A stretch of DNA of 64,000 bases, taken from assembly GCF_030409755.1 (NCBI RefSeq), contig NZ_JAUFQE010000002.1:2046001-2110000 (forward strand), written 5' to 3'. A program made the translations under genes and the position numbers. Shown here one piece after another: positions 53,273 through 62,900 of the stretch (within the stretch, counting starts at the first letter, position 1; every line of letters begins with the position of its first letter). The DNA is from Vibrio lentus. Its GTDB lineage: Bacteria > Pseudomonadota > Gammaproteobacteria > Enterobacterales > Vibrionaceae. Below the pieces are notes generated by a model. The model had not been told where the DNA came from. It saw nothing but the letters and a program-made list of their open reading frames with translations, and ran no database searches.

Positions 53273-54037
53273 CTATTTCTGCCCCCTATTCACGGGGATA
53301 AATTTCCCACCAATTCTGTTCTCTTCAGAGAGTCTCTTTTGCTTCTCGTAAATGCTAGACAAAGCTGCTTGACCTTCAGTTGGGAAAAATACTTCAATAA
53401 AGCGCAAAAGCGGAGACTTGTCGCCGGAACTAGCTAGTGGCTTTGTCGGCTTTATATTTGCTTCCCAAACAAGATGATTGCAAACAGATAAGACAAAACT
53501 TTCAGCCCTAGATGGACACCGATCAATTAGGTCTGTTCTTTTGAAGTGCCGCTCGAGAACAAGTTCGATGTCTTTGAGGTCTTTCCTTAATTGAACAAGC
53601 TCGTCTTGTTCGTAGACAGTAGTAGCAGTATGCGAAACCCAATCAACTACACGTTCGAGTTTACCAAATGCTTCTACGGAGAACTTGGTTGCTTTAGACC
53701 TTTGGCTTCTATAAAACTTGTGCTGACTTAAAGCATCCCCAGTGGTTTCCGGAAAAAAGTCGGAGCTATAATAAGTTCGAATAGCACTTTGGATAGTCAA
53801 AAATACACCATCAAGTTCCCCGACATACCGACCATACTCACACACCGATTTGTTGATTCGACTTCTAAATCTGTGTCCCATAGCCTCATAAGACCTATCA
53901 ACCAGTTCGAGATCTATTGAAAGTTGCTCTGAGCATTTAGAGTGCTTTATGTAGTGATTTCTGATTGCGGCCAATGAGCCTTTATCATCAGCAGAAAGCT
54001 TATACCATGCCTCATCAGATATAGAACCTTGTTTCAT
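53273..54037 (-). CDS. Hypothetical protein upstream of the Abi-C-like gene
   Basis: 254 residues from ATG 54037 with GGAG nine bases upstream (a GTG at 54043 is the alternative). Largely helical with Ser/Lys/Arg; begins MKQGSISDEAWYKLSADDKG. It has no membrane span and no motif I recognise. Middle helices (VSHTATTVYEQDELVQLRKDL) may form a coiled coil. First gene of module 4, followed by the small peptide and the Abi-C-like gene. Confidence 0.65.
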   Translation of the reverse strand: MKQGSISDEAWYKLSADDKGSLAAIRNHYIKHSKCSEQLSIDLELVDRSYEAMGHRFRSRINKSVCEYGRYVGELDGVFLTIQSAIRTYYSSDFFPETTGDALSQHKFYRSQRSKATKFSVEAFGKLERVVDWVSHTATTVYEQDELVQLRKDLKDIELVLERHFKRTDLIDRCPSRAESFVLSVCNHLVWEANIKPTKPLASSGDKSPLLRFIEVFFPTEGQAALSSIYEKQKRLSEENRIGGKFIPVNRGQK

Positions 54038-54043
54038 TAACAC

Positions 54044-54465
54044 TAACTCCAGATCACCATAACAGTATCTTTTAACTAGATACCTTCCATATAAGTGCAG
54101 AGAAAAATTCCGAACGCAATCACTTATATCATTGTTTTATAAGTTAAAAAATAAATACAAAAGCTAAAATGACGACAGTTGTATATAATATCTTATACAC
54201 AACTGACTACATATTCAGTTATTAGAAAAAATAGGTCAAATAATGACAAAAGAAGTGTGTCCTAAATATGAAGCTAGCTAACTTTGGGCAGAAATGTTTC
54301 AACCAGTTCTGACTGAAACGAAGATGGACAAAAATGCGTTACGACAAATAGAATATTAGCAATTAATGAATAACTTCAAGTATTGAAAAACGGCTTTGGG
54401 AGAGCTAGCGCATGACGTGTACATACGCTAGCAGGGTGGCTTGTGCCAAGAGCTTGAAAGATAAT
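54044..54465. other. Intergenic spacer between modules 4 and 5
   Basis: Contains spacer repeat copy 5 and AT-rich DNA that should hold the promoter of module 4. No gene seen. Confidence 0.5.
54270..54390. repeat. Island spacer repeat, copy 5
   Basis: Block A: CTAGCTAACTTTGGGCAG with hairpin GTTTCA (54295-54300)/TGAAAC (54313-54318). Block B-like sequence near 54366-54386, AATAACTTCAAGTATTGAAA. Confidence 0.6.
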
Positions 54466-54936
54466 TTAATCACACAAGCTAGGGTCTAAAACATACGTCC
54501 GACTTGAGAATTTTAATGTGAGTTCTTGTTCAGAAGTACATTCAATATAGTCATATTGCTTTATTCTCTCTCTCGTGTTGTTATCTAACCATATGGCAGC
54601 GGCAATACAACTTAATACTATTATCGCTACAGTATATAGCCCTGTTTTTGTCGAAAATGGTACTTTTAGTAACAGCTCTGTTGAACTGTGTAGCATCGCT
54701 ATGGGAATGATCGCTATAAAACCAAATATTAGAAGGCCTACAAAAGAAGCTACATTGTTCACTAAACCTGCTAGTTTTACTTTAGGAATGATACCGATTG
54801 AGTTGTTAATGCTAATTAACTCATTAATTGAGCTGTAGCTCAACCACACCATAAAAACCATAAGAGGCCAACTAGCCATCACTTTAAGCCAACGTTTTAT
54901 CTTTAGCCTTCGGTTAAATTTTTCATTAGAAATCAT
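54466..54936 (-). CDS. Membrane protein, probable immunity partner
   Basis: 156 residues with three, possibly four, TM spans: about 17-37 (VMASWPLMVFMVWLSY), about 55-82 (VNNVASFVGLLIFGFIAIIPIAM) and about 95-115 (TGLYTVAIIVLSCIAAAIWL). The start is strongly basic (KFNRRLKIKRWLK) and the end is a soluble tail. It overlaps the toxin-like gene by 11 bases, so translation is coupled. Small polytopic inner-membrane proteins are the usual immunity partners of pore-forming colicins and membrane-targeting T6SS effectors. Confidence 0.65.
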   Translation of the reverse strand: MISNEKFNRRLKIKRWLKVMASWPLMVFMVWLSYSSINELISINNSIGIIPKVKLAGLVNNVASFVGLLIFGFIAIIPIAMLHSSTELLLKVPFSTKTGLYTVAIIVLSCIAAAIWLDNNTRERIKQYDYIECTSEQELTLKFSSRTYVLDPSLCD

Positions 54937-55837
54937 TAATAGTTTTCTCTACTTGATTCTTCATCGGTTCCGTGAATTTAAATTGGTCATCTAGTTTAGA
55001 TATTTCCTTTCCAACAATAAACGCACTAACAGCGAAAATACCAAGTGTTAGAGCGGTTGGCACAACAAGTACCGTACTTAATGTTGCGACTCCCAGAATA
55101 GTTATTCCTTGAGCGATAACTCCTGCGGCAATGCCCTTAGATATATCAGCTGTAAATTGGCCGACCACTTCGCCTAGCGTTTTTTCATCATGTAGAATGT
55201 AGTCAACCGCATTAACCGCACCACTAAACACAAGCTCTACATAGATGTTGCCTTTCAAGAAACTGACATTGCCTTGAACAGTATTTAGTGCGTGACCAAT
55301 TTTAAGCATTTGTGGTGTTGTTTCTTGCCAACGGATACCTAGGTCTAAATATTGAGGCTTGTAGTTCTCAACCACAATATTCATTACACCATTGATATTG
55401 ACAGCTTTAGCGGTTGCCCCCCAACCGCCAAGCTCTTTAGCGACCTCATAAGCGCCTTTAAGCCCCATACCTACGCCAGTGTAGTCCTTGCCATTCGAAA
55501 GCTGTCCATGCGAGTCTTTGATGAGCAAGTCTAAATACTCGTTACCTTCTTCAACAGTCAGTACCGCAATACTCACGTTCTCTTGTCGAGAGGTGTCCCA
55601 CTGATATTCTTTAGCTTGCTTTTGTAAATCATCGTTCCATTCTTTTTCTGTTAGGTCGTAAGCTTGTTGGGCAGCTTCGCGTTCAGCAAGAACACGCTCT
55701 CTATTTTCAGCCCATCGTTTCTCATCGCTCGCGGTATATCTCAGCTCTTCCTGACGTTCTCGATGTTGACGTACTGCACGTTCTGTTGTGGTTTCTTGTC
55801 TTTCTTCTGGATCTACAGGAGCGGATTCATATCTCAT
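54926..55837 (-). CDS. Pore-forming-toxin-like protein (bacteriocin or T6SS effector type)
   Basis: 303 residues from ATG 55837 (GTG at 55852 is an alternative). An N-terminal charged helix (about 10-80, rich in Arg, Glu, Gln) resembles a translocation coiled coil. A soluble part follows, with LKIGHALNTVQGNVSFLKGN and YVELVFSGAVNAVDYILHDE. The C-terminus has a long hydrophobic hairpin (about 235-285, IAAGVIAQGITILGVATLST, then VVPTALTLGIFAVSAFIVG) as in pore-forming colicins. It overlaps the membrane immunity-like gene. There is no signal peptide. Vibrio membrane-disrupting T6SS effectors have a similar build. Confidence 0.6.
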   Translation of the reverse strand: MRYESAPVDPEERQETTTERAVRQHRERQEELRYTASDEKRWAENRERVLAEREAAQQAYDLTEKEWNDDLQKQAKEYQWDTSRQENVSIAVLTVEEGNEYLDLLIKDSHGQLSNGKDYTGVGMGLKGAYEVAKELGGWGATAKAVNINGVMNIVVENYKPQYLDLGIRWQETTPQMLKIGHALNTVQGNVSFLKGNIYVELVFSGAVNAVDYILHDEKTLGEVVGQFTADISKGIAAGVIAQGITILGVATLSTVLVVPTALTLGIFAVSAFIVGKEISKLDDQFKFTEPMKNQVEKTINDF

Positions 55838-56206
55838 GGGAGTCGACTTCACTGATAAATAAAAAGGATATTAACAATATTTTCAGTGGTTTATTATCCT
55901 CAACAAGAGGATCTGATGATTAAACCAATTAAATAGGCAACCTGACAGGTCAAATAATCATAATGAAGGTCAAATCGTGTTGAGTTGCATCATATAGGAT
56001 AACTTTTTGTAGGGTAAAATGAACGACACAGATCTTGCAGAGTATTTGGTCTAGCTGATTTTGGGGCACTTCTGAGTTACGAAGTGCCAGTGATGAGTTT
56101 GCGAAAGCCTGTCAACTACGCTGCAACTTCAAGTAGAACGGGGATACAAAATATTCACAACTAAGGCTAAGTCTTAGCCTGATTCATTTCATGCTACTTT
56201 GCTCTT
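55838..56206. other. Intergenic spacer between modules 5 and 6
   Basis: Contains spacer repeat copy 3, an AGGCTAAG/CTTAGCCT palindrome (about 56163-56179) near the helicase end, and the toxin promoter region. No gene seen. Confidence 0.5.
55995..56100. repeat. Island spacer repeat, copy 3
   Basis: Block A: CTAGCTGATTTTGGGGCA (56051-56068) with perfect 8-bp hairpin GGCACTTC (56065-56072)/GAAGTGCC (56081-56088). A block B-like sequence GGATAACTTTTTGTAGGGTA lies at 55997, on the other side of block A than in copy 1. Confidence 0.7.
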
Positions 56207-58378
56207 CTACACCGAGTGCGCAGATGATTCGAGTAATTCAGCAAGATAAACCATCCTCTTACTTGCCTTGGGAGCTGATGTTATTGCTTTTGTAAACGCA
56301 AACTCACTTCCTAGCCAATACATTTCTTCTGTAGCTCTCGTATTAGCGGTGTAAACCCATGACCTATCCATTATTCGACTATCCATTGCAGGGGCAATGA
56401 CTATTTCAAATTGGCTTCCTTGCGCCTTATGGAGCGTAATTGCGTATGCTAGTTCGATATGATCTAACTGATCAAAAGAAATTTCTACCGTTCGTCCCGA
56501 GTCAATGTCCACTGTGGCGAAGATGCTTTTGTTATCATTATCTCCAAGTCCAACAACTTTCCCCAAGGTTCCGTTTTGAGTATCATTCTTATAATTATTC
56601 TTAGTAAAAATAATAGGATCACCTAACCTAATTCCAGTGTCTTCCACCATGCCATCAACATTGGTGACTAACAACTTCTTACCGTAGGGATTAGAGATAG
56701 CCTGACATCGCTTATTTACTTCACTAGCTATTTTACGAGTCGGTGAAATTACTTGCACTTCACCATTAAGCTTTAGGTATAAATCAACAATAGCGTTTAC
56801 AATGTTAGCCCTGTCGGTTGGCATGAAAGTAATGTTCTTATAACTTAGCTGTGTTGGAACTATTCCACTCCGGATGCTATCAGAATATACAGGAATGCCT
56901 GTTTCGTCTTTTTGACGACGAACAACGTCCAGATGCGTTCTCGGGATAGTACTTATCTTGATAAGTTCAGATAACACAAGACCAACTCCTATAGGGGGGA
57001 GCTGGACATCATCGCCTACAAATATAATTCGAGCGTGCTTGGGTAATTTCATGACGATCTTATAGAGGTTTGGTATATCCAACATCGATGACTCATCTAT
57101 GACAAGTAAAATGGAGTCGCTACCGCAAACGTCTTCATCATCCAACATCAAAAATCGTTGAATTGTTTGAGTTTCAATTAAAATCGATTCTTGTAACCTC
57201 TTTGCGGCTCGGCCACTGAGAGCAACTCCATATACTTTGAAACCCAATGCCAAATACGAGTCTACAATGGCTTTCATTACAGTTGTTTTACCTGTACCAG
57301 CCCCACCAGTTAAAACAAAAACATGATGCTCTAAGCTTCGTATTAATGCTTCACCTTGTTTTTCAGTTAACGGAAACTCGAACTGAGTAACGGCTTTACT
57401 ATATACCTCGTCAGCTCCTAGGCTACATTCATTCTTGAGGCTTATTAGGTGACGAATACGCTTAGCAATCACACTCTCCATGACGTAAAGCCCAGTATGG
57501 TGTAGATTTTGAGTTTTACTGTTGTAATAGATTGCTAGAGAACTATGAGCATTAACAATACATTCCTCTGCTAAATGTTCATCATCCTCACAGATTTCCA
57601 TCACCAAACTCCAAAGATCCTCAATAGGAGCAACTGTATGCCCATCTCTGCAATGCTGGTACATCGCACTTTCAACGATAGCGTTCATTCGTCGAGGATC
57701 ATACATGTCTACCTCAAAAGACTTAGTCGCTAATGTATCAACATCTTTGAATGAAAGACCGAAGTGTTGTAAAAGATAAGGGTTCTTTTTGATCTCTTTG
57801 ATCGATTCAGACTTGTGAAATTTAAAGAGTTTTTCTTGAACCGAGGGTGGAGTCCCCATATTTGCAAGGTAAATAGCATGCTTGAGGTTTTCGTACTTAC
57901 GATAACCTACCAGCAAATTTTTAGCTAACCGTGGTGTGAATAGATCACTGATCTCTTTGGTAGCTCCAGTATCCAATAAATCAAACAGTTTAACACCGAA
58001 TGCTTCAAATAATTTCCGAGCTTTAACTTCTCCAATCCCTCCGAAATCCGGTTCTTTTGCAATAAACTGTATGAACTCTTCGGCAGTTTCAGGCAGTACC
58101 ATTTTTGCTTCTGGGTTAACAAAATTGCATTGTGTAAGCTCATAGCCATTACGCTCAATCGGCTCAATTCTCATGCTACCGAAAAGCTCCCAAACCTGAC
58201 CCGCTCTAGGCTCTACGTTTAAGTATTTTTCGCTGACTTCCACCATAACAAAAGATTTGGCCGAAACGCGATTCACATAGTCTTCTCGACGAACGAACAT
58301 GCCATTAAATCGGTATGTTCCATTCCGTAGACCGTAAGCGGTTGTTACCCTGATGAAGTAACGAAATTGTGTACTCAT
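56207..58378 (-). CDS. RecD-like SF1B DNA helicase
   Basis: 723 residues. An N-terminal about 340-residue domain has a helix-hairpin-helix-like FGGIGEVKARKLFEAFG near 111-127, as in RecD2. The helicase core shows Walker A VLTGGAGTGKTTVMKAI near 352-368, motif II ILLVIDESSMLD near 428-439, motif III GDDVQLPPIG, and C-terminal LAYAITLHKAQGSQFE and ANTRATE blocks. It should unwind DNA 5' to 3'. It overlaps the upstream small gene by 4 bases. No RecB or RecC partner is near, so it acts as a stand-alone helicase, probably for the island. Confidence 0.85.
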   Translation of the reverse strand: MSTQFRYFIRVTTAYGLRNGTYRFNGMFVRREDYVNRVSAKSFVMVEVSEKYLNVEPRAGQVWELFGSMRIEPIERNGYELTQCNFVNPEAKMVLPETAEEFIQFIAKEPDFGGIGEVKARKLFEAFGVKLFDLLDTGATKEISDLFTPRLAKNLLVGYRKYENLKHAIYLANMGTPPSVQEKLFKFHKSESIKEIKKNPYLLQHFGLSFKDVDTLATKSFEVDMYDPRRMNAIVESAMYQHCRDGHTVAPIEDLWSLVMEICEDDEHLAEECIVNAHSSLAIYYNSKTQNLHHTGLYVMESVIAKRIRHLISLKNECSLGADEVYSKAVTQFEFPLTEKQGEALIRSLEHHVFVLTGGAGTGKTTVMKAIVDSYLALGFKVYGVALSGRAAKRLQESILIETQTIQRFLMLDDEDVCGSDSILLVIDESSMLDIPNLYKIVMKLPKHARIIFVGDDVQLPPIGVGLVLSELIKISTIPRTHLDVVRRQKDETGIPVYSDSIRSGIVPTQLSYKNITFMPTDRANIVNAIVDLYLKLNGEVQVISPTRKIASEVNKRCQAISNPYGKKLLVTNVDGMVEDTGIRLGDPIIFTKNNYKNDTQNGTLGKVVGLGDNDNKSIFATVDIDSGRTVEISFDQLDHIELAYAITLHKAQGSQFEIVIAPAMDSRIMDRSWVYTANTRATEEMYWLGSEFAFTKAITSAPKASKRMVYLAELLESSAHSV

Positions 58379-58809
58379 AGAATGTTACCCATTGAACTTA
58401 TTACTTCCTCAAGTTCTGAGTAACGTGATAATTTGGCTTTTAGTTCCAATACTTCGGCTCTAAGCTTGTTATTTTCAGCCTCTAAAACTCTAACTTTATT
58501 GATGTTTTTATTTCGCATTTGAGTTGAAATATCTTTTTCGCTAGACAATGATGATGAATAAGAGGGTGATTCTGCTTCTTTAGGAAGAATACCGATATCA
58601 CGTAAGTACATTTCAAGTTGTTCGAGTGAATAGGCAAGAGCGGGGTTTTGTCTGAATGCTGATTTTCCAATACCTGTCTGTTTTGAAAGTTCGCCCCGAT
58701 TCAGTTTCCCTCTAAAAACTATGTTTTTGTAGTCACAATCTGATTTAGTTGCTTTCCATGCTTCAAACTTGGCTAGATTTTCCTGTGCCAACTGTTTTCC
58801 ATTTGCCAT
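58375..58809 (-). CDS. Small HTH/leucine-zipper-like protein (VPA1267-like)
   Basis: 144 residues. The N-terminal part (FRGKLNRGELSKQTGIGKSA, then FRQNPALAYSLEQLEMYLRD) resembles a helix-turn-helix region of a recombination accessory protein. The C-terminal part is a leucine-zipper coiled coil, about residues 107-137 (VRVLEAENNKLRAEVLELKA). From memory it resembles proteins annotated VPA1267 family, which in Vibrio sit beside gamma-mobile-trio recombinase genes; this is unverified. GAGGAA precedes the ATG. The gene overlaps the helicase by 4 bases. Confidence 0.6.
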   Translation of the reverse strand: MANGKQLAQENLAKFEAWKATKSDCDYKNIVFRGKLNRGELSKQTGIGKSAFRQNPALAYSLEQLEMYLRDIGILPKEAESPSYSSSLSSEKDISTQMRNKNINKVRVLEAENNKLRAEVLELKAKLSRYSELEEVISSMGNIL

Positions 58810-58942
58810 TACTATTCCTCAAAAACTCTTGTGCTTTTATTAATCACTTGAAATATAAAAAGAAAAACTAGCTGCATATCATTATTAACACTATTTGGAT
58901 AACTGAGATTTATAATCTATTAGAAAACGGGATCGAGCCACT

Positions 58943-59500
58943 TTAAACACCTTTGAGGACGCGATACACCGTTTGTCGAGATACACCGCACTCCTTACTT
59001 ATTTGAGTCTTGGTTAAACCCTCTAAGGCTTTCTTACGTATCTCATTTGCTACATCGGATGATAGTGAAGGGCGACCTATATGTTTTCCCTTTGCTTTTG
59101 CAGCCTGCATCCCCTCTCGTTGCCTGATGTTAATCAGTTTTCTTTCGAACTCGGCAAAAGCACCGAGCATTTGCATTGTTAGCTGGGCGAATAGGTCTTC
59201 CTTGGTAGAGAACTCAAGCTGTTCACTAACAAACGTAATAGAAGCTCCTTTCTTGTTTATCTCCCCAATTATGCTTTGAAGATCTAGTAGGTTACGTGCC
59301 AATCGATCAATAGAATGAACATAGAGTTCGTCGCCTGTTCGCAAGTAATTAATGCACTCTGTAAGAACAGGTCTGTTATACGTAGCCTTAGCAGACATTT
59401 TTTCAACAAACGTTCTGTCCAACTCCATATCGACTAACTGCCTATCAACATTCTGTTCTGCACTAGATACTCTTATGTACCCAACTTTTTGAGTTGTCAT
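58943..59500 (-). CDS. Serine recombinase (resolvase/invertase)
   Basis: 185 residues from ATG 59500 with AGGTG 5 bases upstream. The N-terminal catalytic domain starts VGYIRVSSAEQNVDRQ with nucleophile Ser13 (in the RVSS box), and YVHSIDRLARNLLDL and QMLGAFAEFERKLINIRQREG carry the Arg residues. A C-terminal Hin-type helix-turn-helix (GLTKTQISKECGVSRQTVYRVL) binds DNA. It could resolve cointegrates or invert a segment. Dyads just upstream may be its sites. Confidence 0.93.
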   Translation of the reverse strand: MTTQKVGYIRVSSAEQNVDRQLVDMELDRTFVEKMSAKATYNRPVLTECINYLRTGDELYVHSIDRLARNLLDLQSIIGEINKKGASITFVSEQLEFSTKEDLFAQLTMQMLGAFAEFERKLINIRQREGMQAAKAKGKHIGRPSLSSDVANEIRKKALEGLTKTQISKECGVSRQTVYRVLKGV

Positions 59501-59524
59501 TAACACACCTGATTATCATTCTAT

Positions 59525-59552
59525 GTAACTAAAACATAATACCTTTAGTTAC
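59525..59552. promoter_or_regulatory. Perfect dyad upstream of resolvase (candidate res subsite/operator)
   Basis: GTAACTAAA (59525-59533) and TTTAGTTAC (59544-59552) with a 10-base spacer, 28 bp overall, which is the usual size of resolvase subsite I. Confidence 0.5.
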
Positions 59553-59623
59553 ACTGTGTCAAAAAAACAATTTCGACCTTATGTTACATACAAAAACAGA
59601 ACCTCAACAGGTGCTGCGTTTGT

Positions 59624-59648
59624 GTAACTAAAGTATACCTTTTGATAC
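59624..59648. promoter_or_regulatory. Second, imperfect copy of the resolvase dyad
   Basis: GTAACTAAA (59624-59632) repeated exactly, with the imperfect partner TTTTGATAC (59640-59648). It lies 71 bases from the first dyad. Confidence 0.4.
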
Positions 59649-59936
59649 AAAGCATCACTCATTCGTGAATACAAATTTTAATGCTTACAACCCTTTCAAA
59701 CCGATTCTGGCAGCAAGAAAAGTGGCAGAATACATTCTTGGGCTAGATATGGACGGCATGATGACCTGCTGGACTAAATGCAATGACGTTAGGGCAATTT
59801 AGAGGGCAATAGACACTTTCCCATTTTGAGTTGTTGCTCGTAACAGTTCTGCTGTTTCTTATTTGACTAAATTTTCCTAATGATTGTATTGTGCATCTAT
59901 ATGTCTATTAAGTTGGTTACTATCCAGAGTAAATAA

Positions 59937-62900
59937 ATGAGCAAAGCAGGAATTCAGTCAAATCGCGGGGATGGTTACCAGACATTGGTAGCTTTTGATT
60001 GGGCTTTAACAGTTCTTTCAGACTCAGACTATCAGTGGCTTGAAATTGACTCTGTAATCTGGTCGGTGGACGACGTTGTTATTGGTAAAGCCGACGGCAC
60101 CAAAATATGCTGTCAGTGTAAAAAGAACCAGTCACAACATAAAGCTTGGTCTTTTTCTGATCTCGAAGATGAACTGCGAAAAGCAGTCAATGTGTTGATA
60201 AACGATCCCCAAACACTAGTTCGCTTTTATTCGCGTAGCGCCTTTGGTGATCTCGCGGCACTGAAAGAATTCAGTTCCAACTATCCTGATGAAGCAACCT
60301 ACCGAACAGACTTAGGTAAAGCCAATCGAGAAACAGATTCCAAACTAGTTAGTCTGCTCTCCGAGCAAGGCTCAAATATTTCTACTTATGATTTTTTGCA
60401 ACGCACGAAATTTGAAATAAGCCCTGAACTGGATCGAATGGATATACTGCTGCAAGAAAGATTACGTAATATTGTAAGTAACTATTCAGCAGCGTACAGC
60501 TCTTTATGGACTCGTCTTGGTCAACTCAGTATGCGAGAGAACGGCGGTTGTCAGAATACAGCGACACAGCATAGATTGACAAAAGGCGATCTGAAATTCT
60601 TATTGAGCGATGCGGGATCATTACTTACTCCCCCCATGGATATCAGGGAGATCCGTACGTCATTCAATAGCACTTCAGCCATTGGTCGCTCATGGCGTAG
60701 AGATATTGGTAACGAACATATTGCAAACTCTGCTGCTAAGAAACTTATAGAAGGCATTAAAGCAAAGTATCGTTCAATTTTGCTTACTGGAGCTCCTGGT
60801 TCAGGTAAGACTTGTGTGATGTTAGCTGTACAGGAAGAGCTAGAACAAGTAGCCCAAAATTGTACTAACTTACTACCGTTATTTATTCAATCGCGAGAAT
60901 TTGCTGACATTGACACAGAGCAAGAACGTCAGGCACAAGGATTGCCTGCACAGTGGGTAGAAAGGGCGGCTCGCTTGGCAGAAGATGCACATGTGGTTGT
61001 AATGATAGACTCGTTGGATGTACTTTCTATTGCTAGAGAGCACAGTGTATTGACGTATTTTCTCGCCCAAATAGATCGTTTACTTTTGGTTCCCAACATT
61101 ACCGTTGTCACTGCCTGCCGAGAGTTTGATAGTAATTATGATAGACGCATTGCCCAACGAAGTTGGGAAGAGAAGATTATTTGCGAACCATTAGACTGGC
61201 ATAGTGAAATTGAACCAATCCTCGTCAAAATCGGTATAGACGCATCGAACACCGATTCAACAACTCGCGAACTGATACGAAACCCTCGTGAGCTAGCTTT
61301 ATTTGTTGAATTGGCGCAACAAGAAGGCAGCTTCAATGTTGTAACCAGCCAAGCTTTAGCTCAGCGATACCTAGCAACTACTATAGAAGCTAACAGGTTT
61401 CTTGGAGACACTGCTATGCAAGCCATAGAATCCATCGCCTCCAATATGCTGAAATCACGCAGCCTTGTTGTGCCACATCAGCGATTTGTAGCGTCCCAAG
61501 AAGTTCAAAGAATACTCCTTAGTACTGGCGTATTACATAAAACACAGGATGGGAACCTGACATTTGGCCACCAAACTTTGTTAGATGTCTTAGTAATTAG
61601 CGGAGCTATCAGGCAATCAGTAACTCTAAACGAATTCATTCAAAATTTATCACCAGTACCTTTTGTTCGCCCCAGCATTAGAAGCTTTGTTGAACAATTG
61701 GCAGTAGGTGAACGACGCAAGTTTAGAGCGCAATTACGTACTGTTTTAACGGGTAATAGTGCTTTCCATATCCGACGGCTCGTAGCAGAAACATTTGCAG
61801 AGCAAGTTCCTCAAGATGATGACTGGATGCTACTACGCGATCTGCGTAACCAACATCGAGAGGTGTTTCTGGTTATCTATAATAGGGCTCGACGAGTGGA
61901 GTGGCACCACCTCTGGATGAAGCATTTAGTACCTATACTAAAAGACACCTGCAATATTGAAGGGCTCACAGCTCATGTACACCGTATATCGTTATGGAAA
62001 AATGAAGATCCAGCAGGGGTTTCCACATACTGGACAGAAATGTTGTCACTGGAATTGGAAAATAAAATCCAGTTAGTCGATTCAATGGCACACGAATTAG
62101 CGCAAATACGTGCAGATAATTTGAACTTTTATGTACCTTTACTCCTCCAGTTACTCAATTTACCAAGGCATGACCACAGTTTTCTTGGCCATTCGCTTGC
62201 TCTCTTCTTAAAAAGCGGCCTAGTGGACGATACCGTTTTATGGAGCTATATCGCAGGCGAGGTAAGCGAGGAAGATGCACTTTCCTATGGCTTTAACAAC
62301 AAATTGAATTGTCAACCATATGAGTTTGGTGATCGCAATGATAAATTTCTAGCAGAAAGAATGCGGAACTCCACTATTTTGCTCGATTTGGCTGTTGCTT
62401 CAATTGAACAATGGAGCCAAACCAAAAGCTCACATCGTGGATATCATTGTAGTTTCTTGAACAAAACGTCTTATGAAGATACGCATACACAGAGCGACCA
62501 TAGACATATAGATGGTGAGCGCTTCTTGATGGATTCTATTGAAGCCGCTATTAAACATCACACTAACTCACAAACATCATGGTGGCAAAACAACCTTGAA
62601 CGCCTTTGCTTCAACACCGAAGACTCATTACGATACTTTTCTATCCTTGCGTTGACCGAAAAGCCGATCTCAAATATAGATGTAATTGGGCGTATGCTGT
62701 GTGAGCAAGCAATATTAGCATCTGATTTATCATATGAACTGGGGGAATTGATATACAAAGCGTATATATTTCTAGCCCCGTCAATACAAGTTTCAATACA
62801 AGAAAACATTCTAACTATCGACCAAGAAGACGCTACTGACCCACAAGCAAGATCTTGGATGATAAAAAAGCAAGCCCTGTTAATCACCGCTATTCCGTGC

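Larger units (their letters stand above)
59501..59936. other. Divergent control region between resolvase and STAND gene
   Basis: Holds dyads for the resolvase (59525-59552, 59624-59648), and a promoter-like TTGACT (59863) - 16 bases - TGTATT (59885) ahead of the plus-strand gene. No other gene seen. Confidence 0.5.

Noticed and set aside
56207..58378. RecD of a RecBCD complex
   Set aside because: No recB or recC nearby, and the N-terminal helix-hairpin-helix domain fits stand-alone RecD2-like helicases better.
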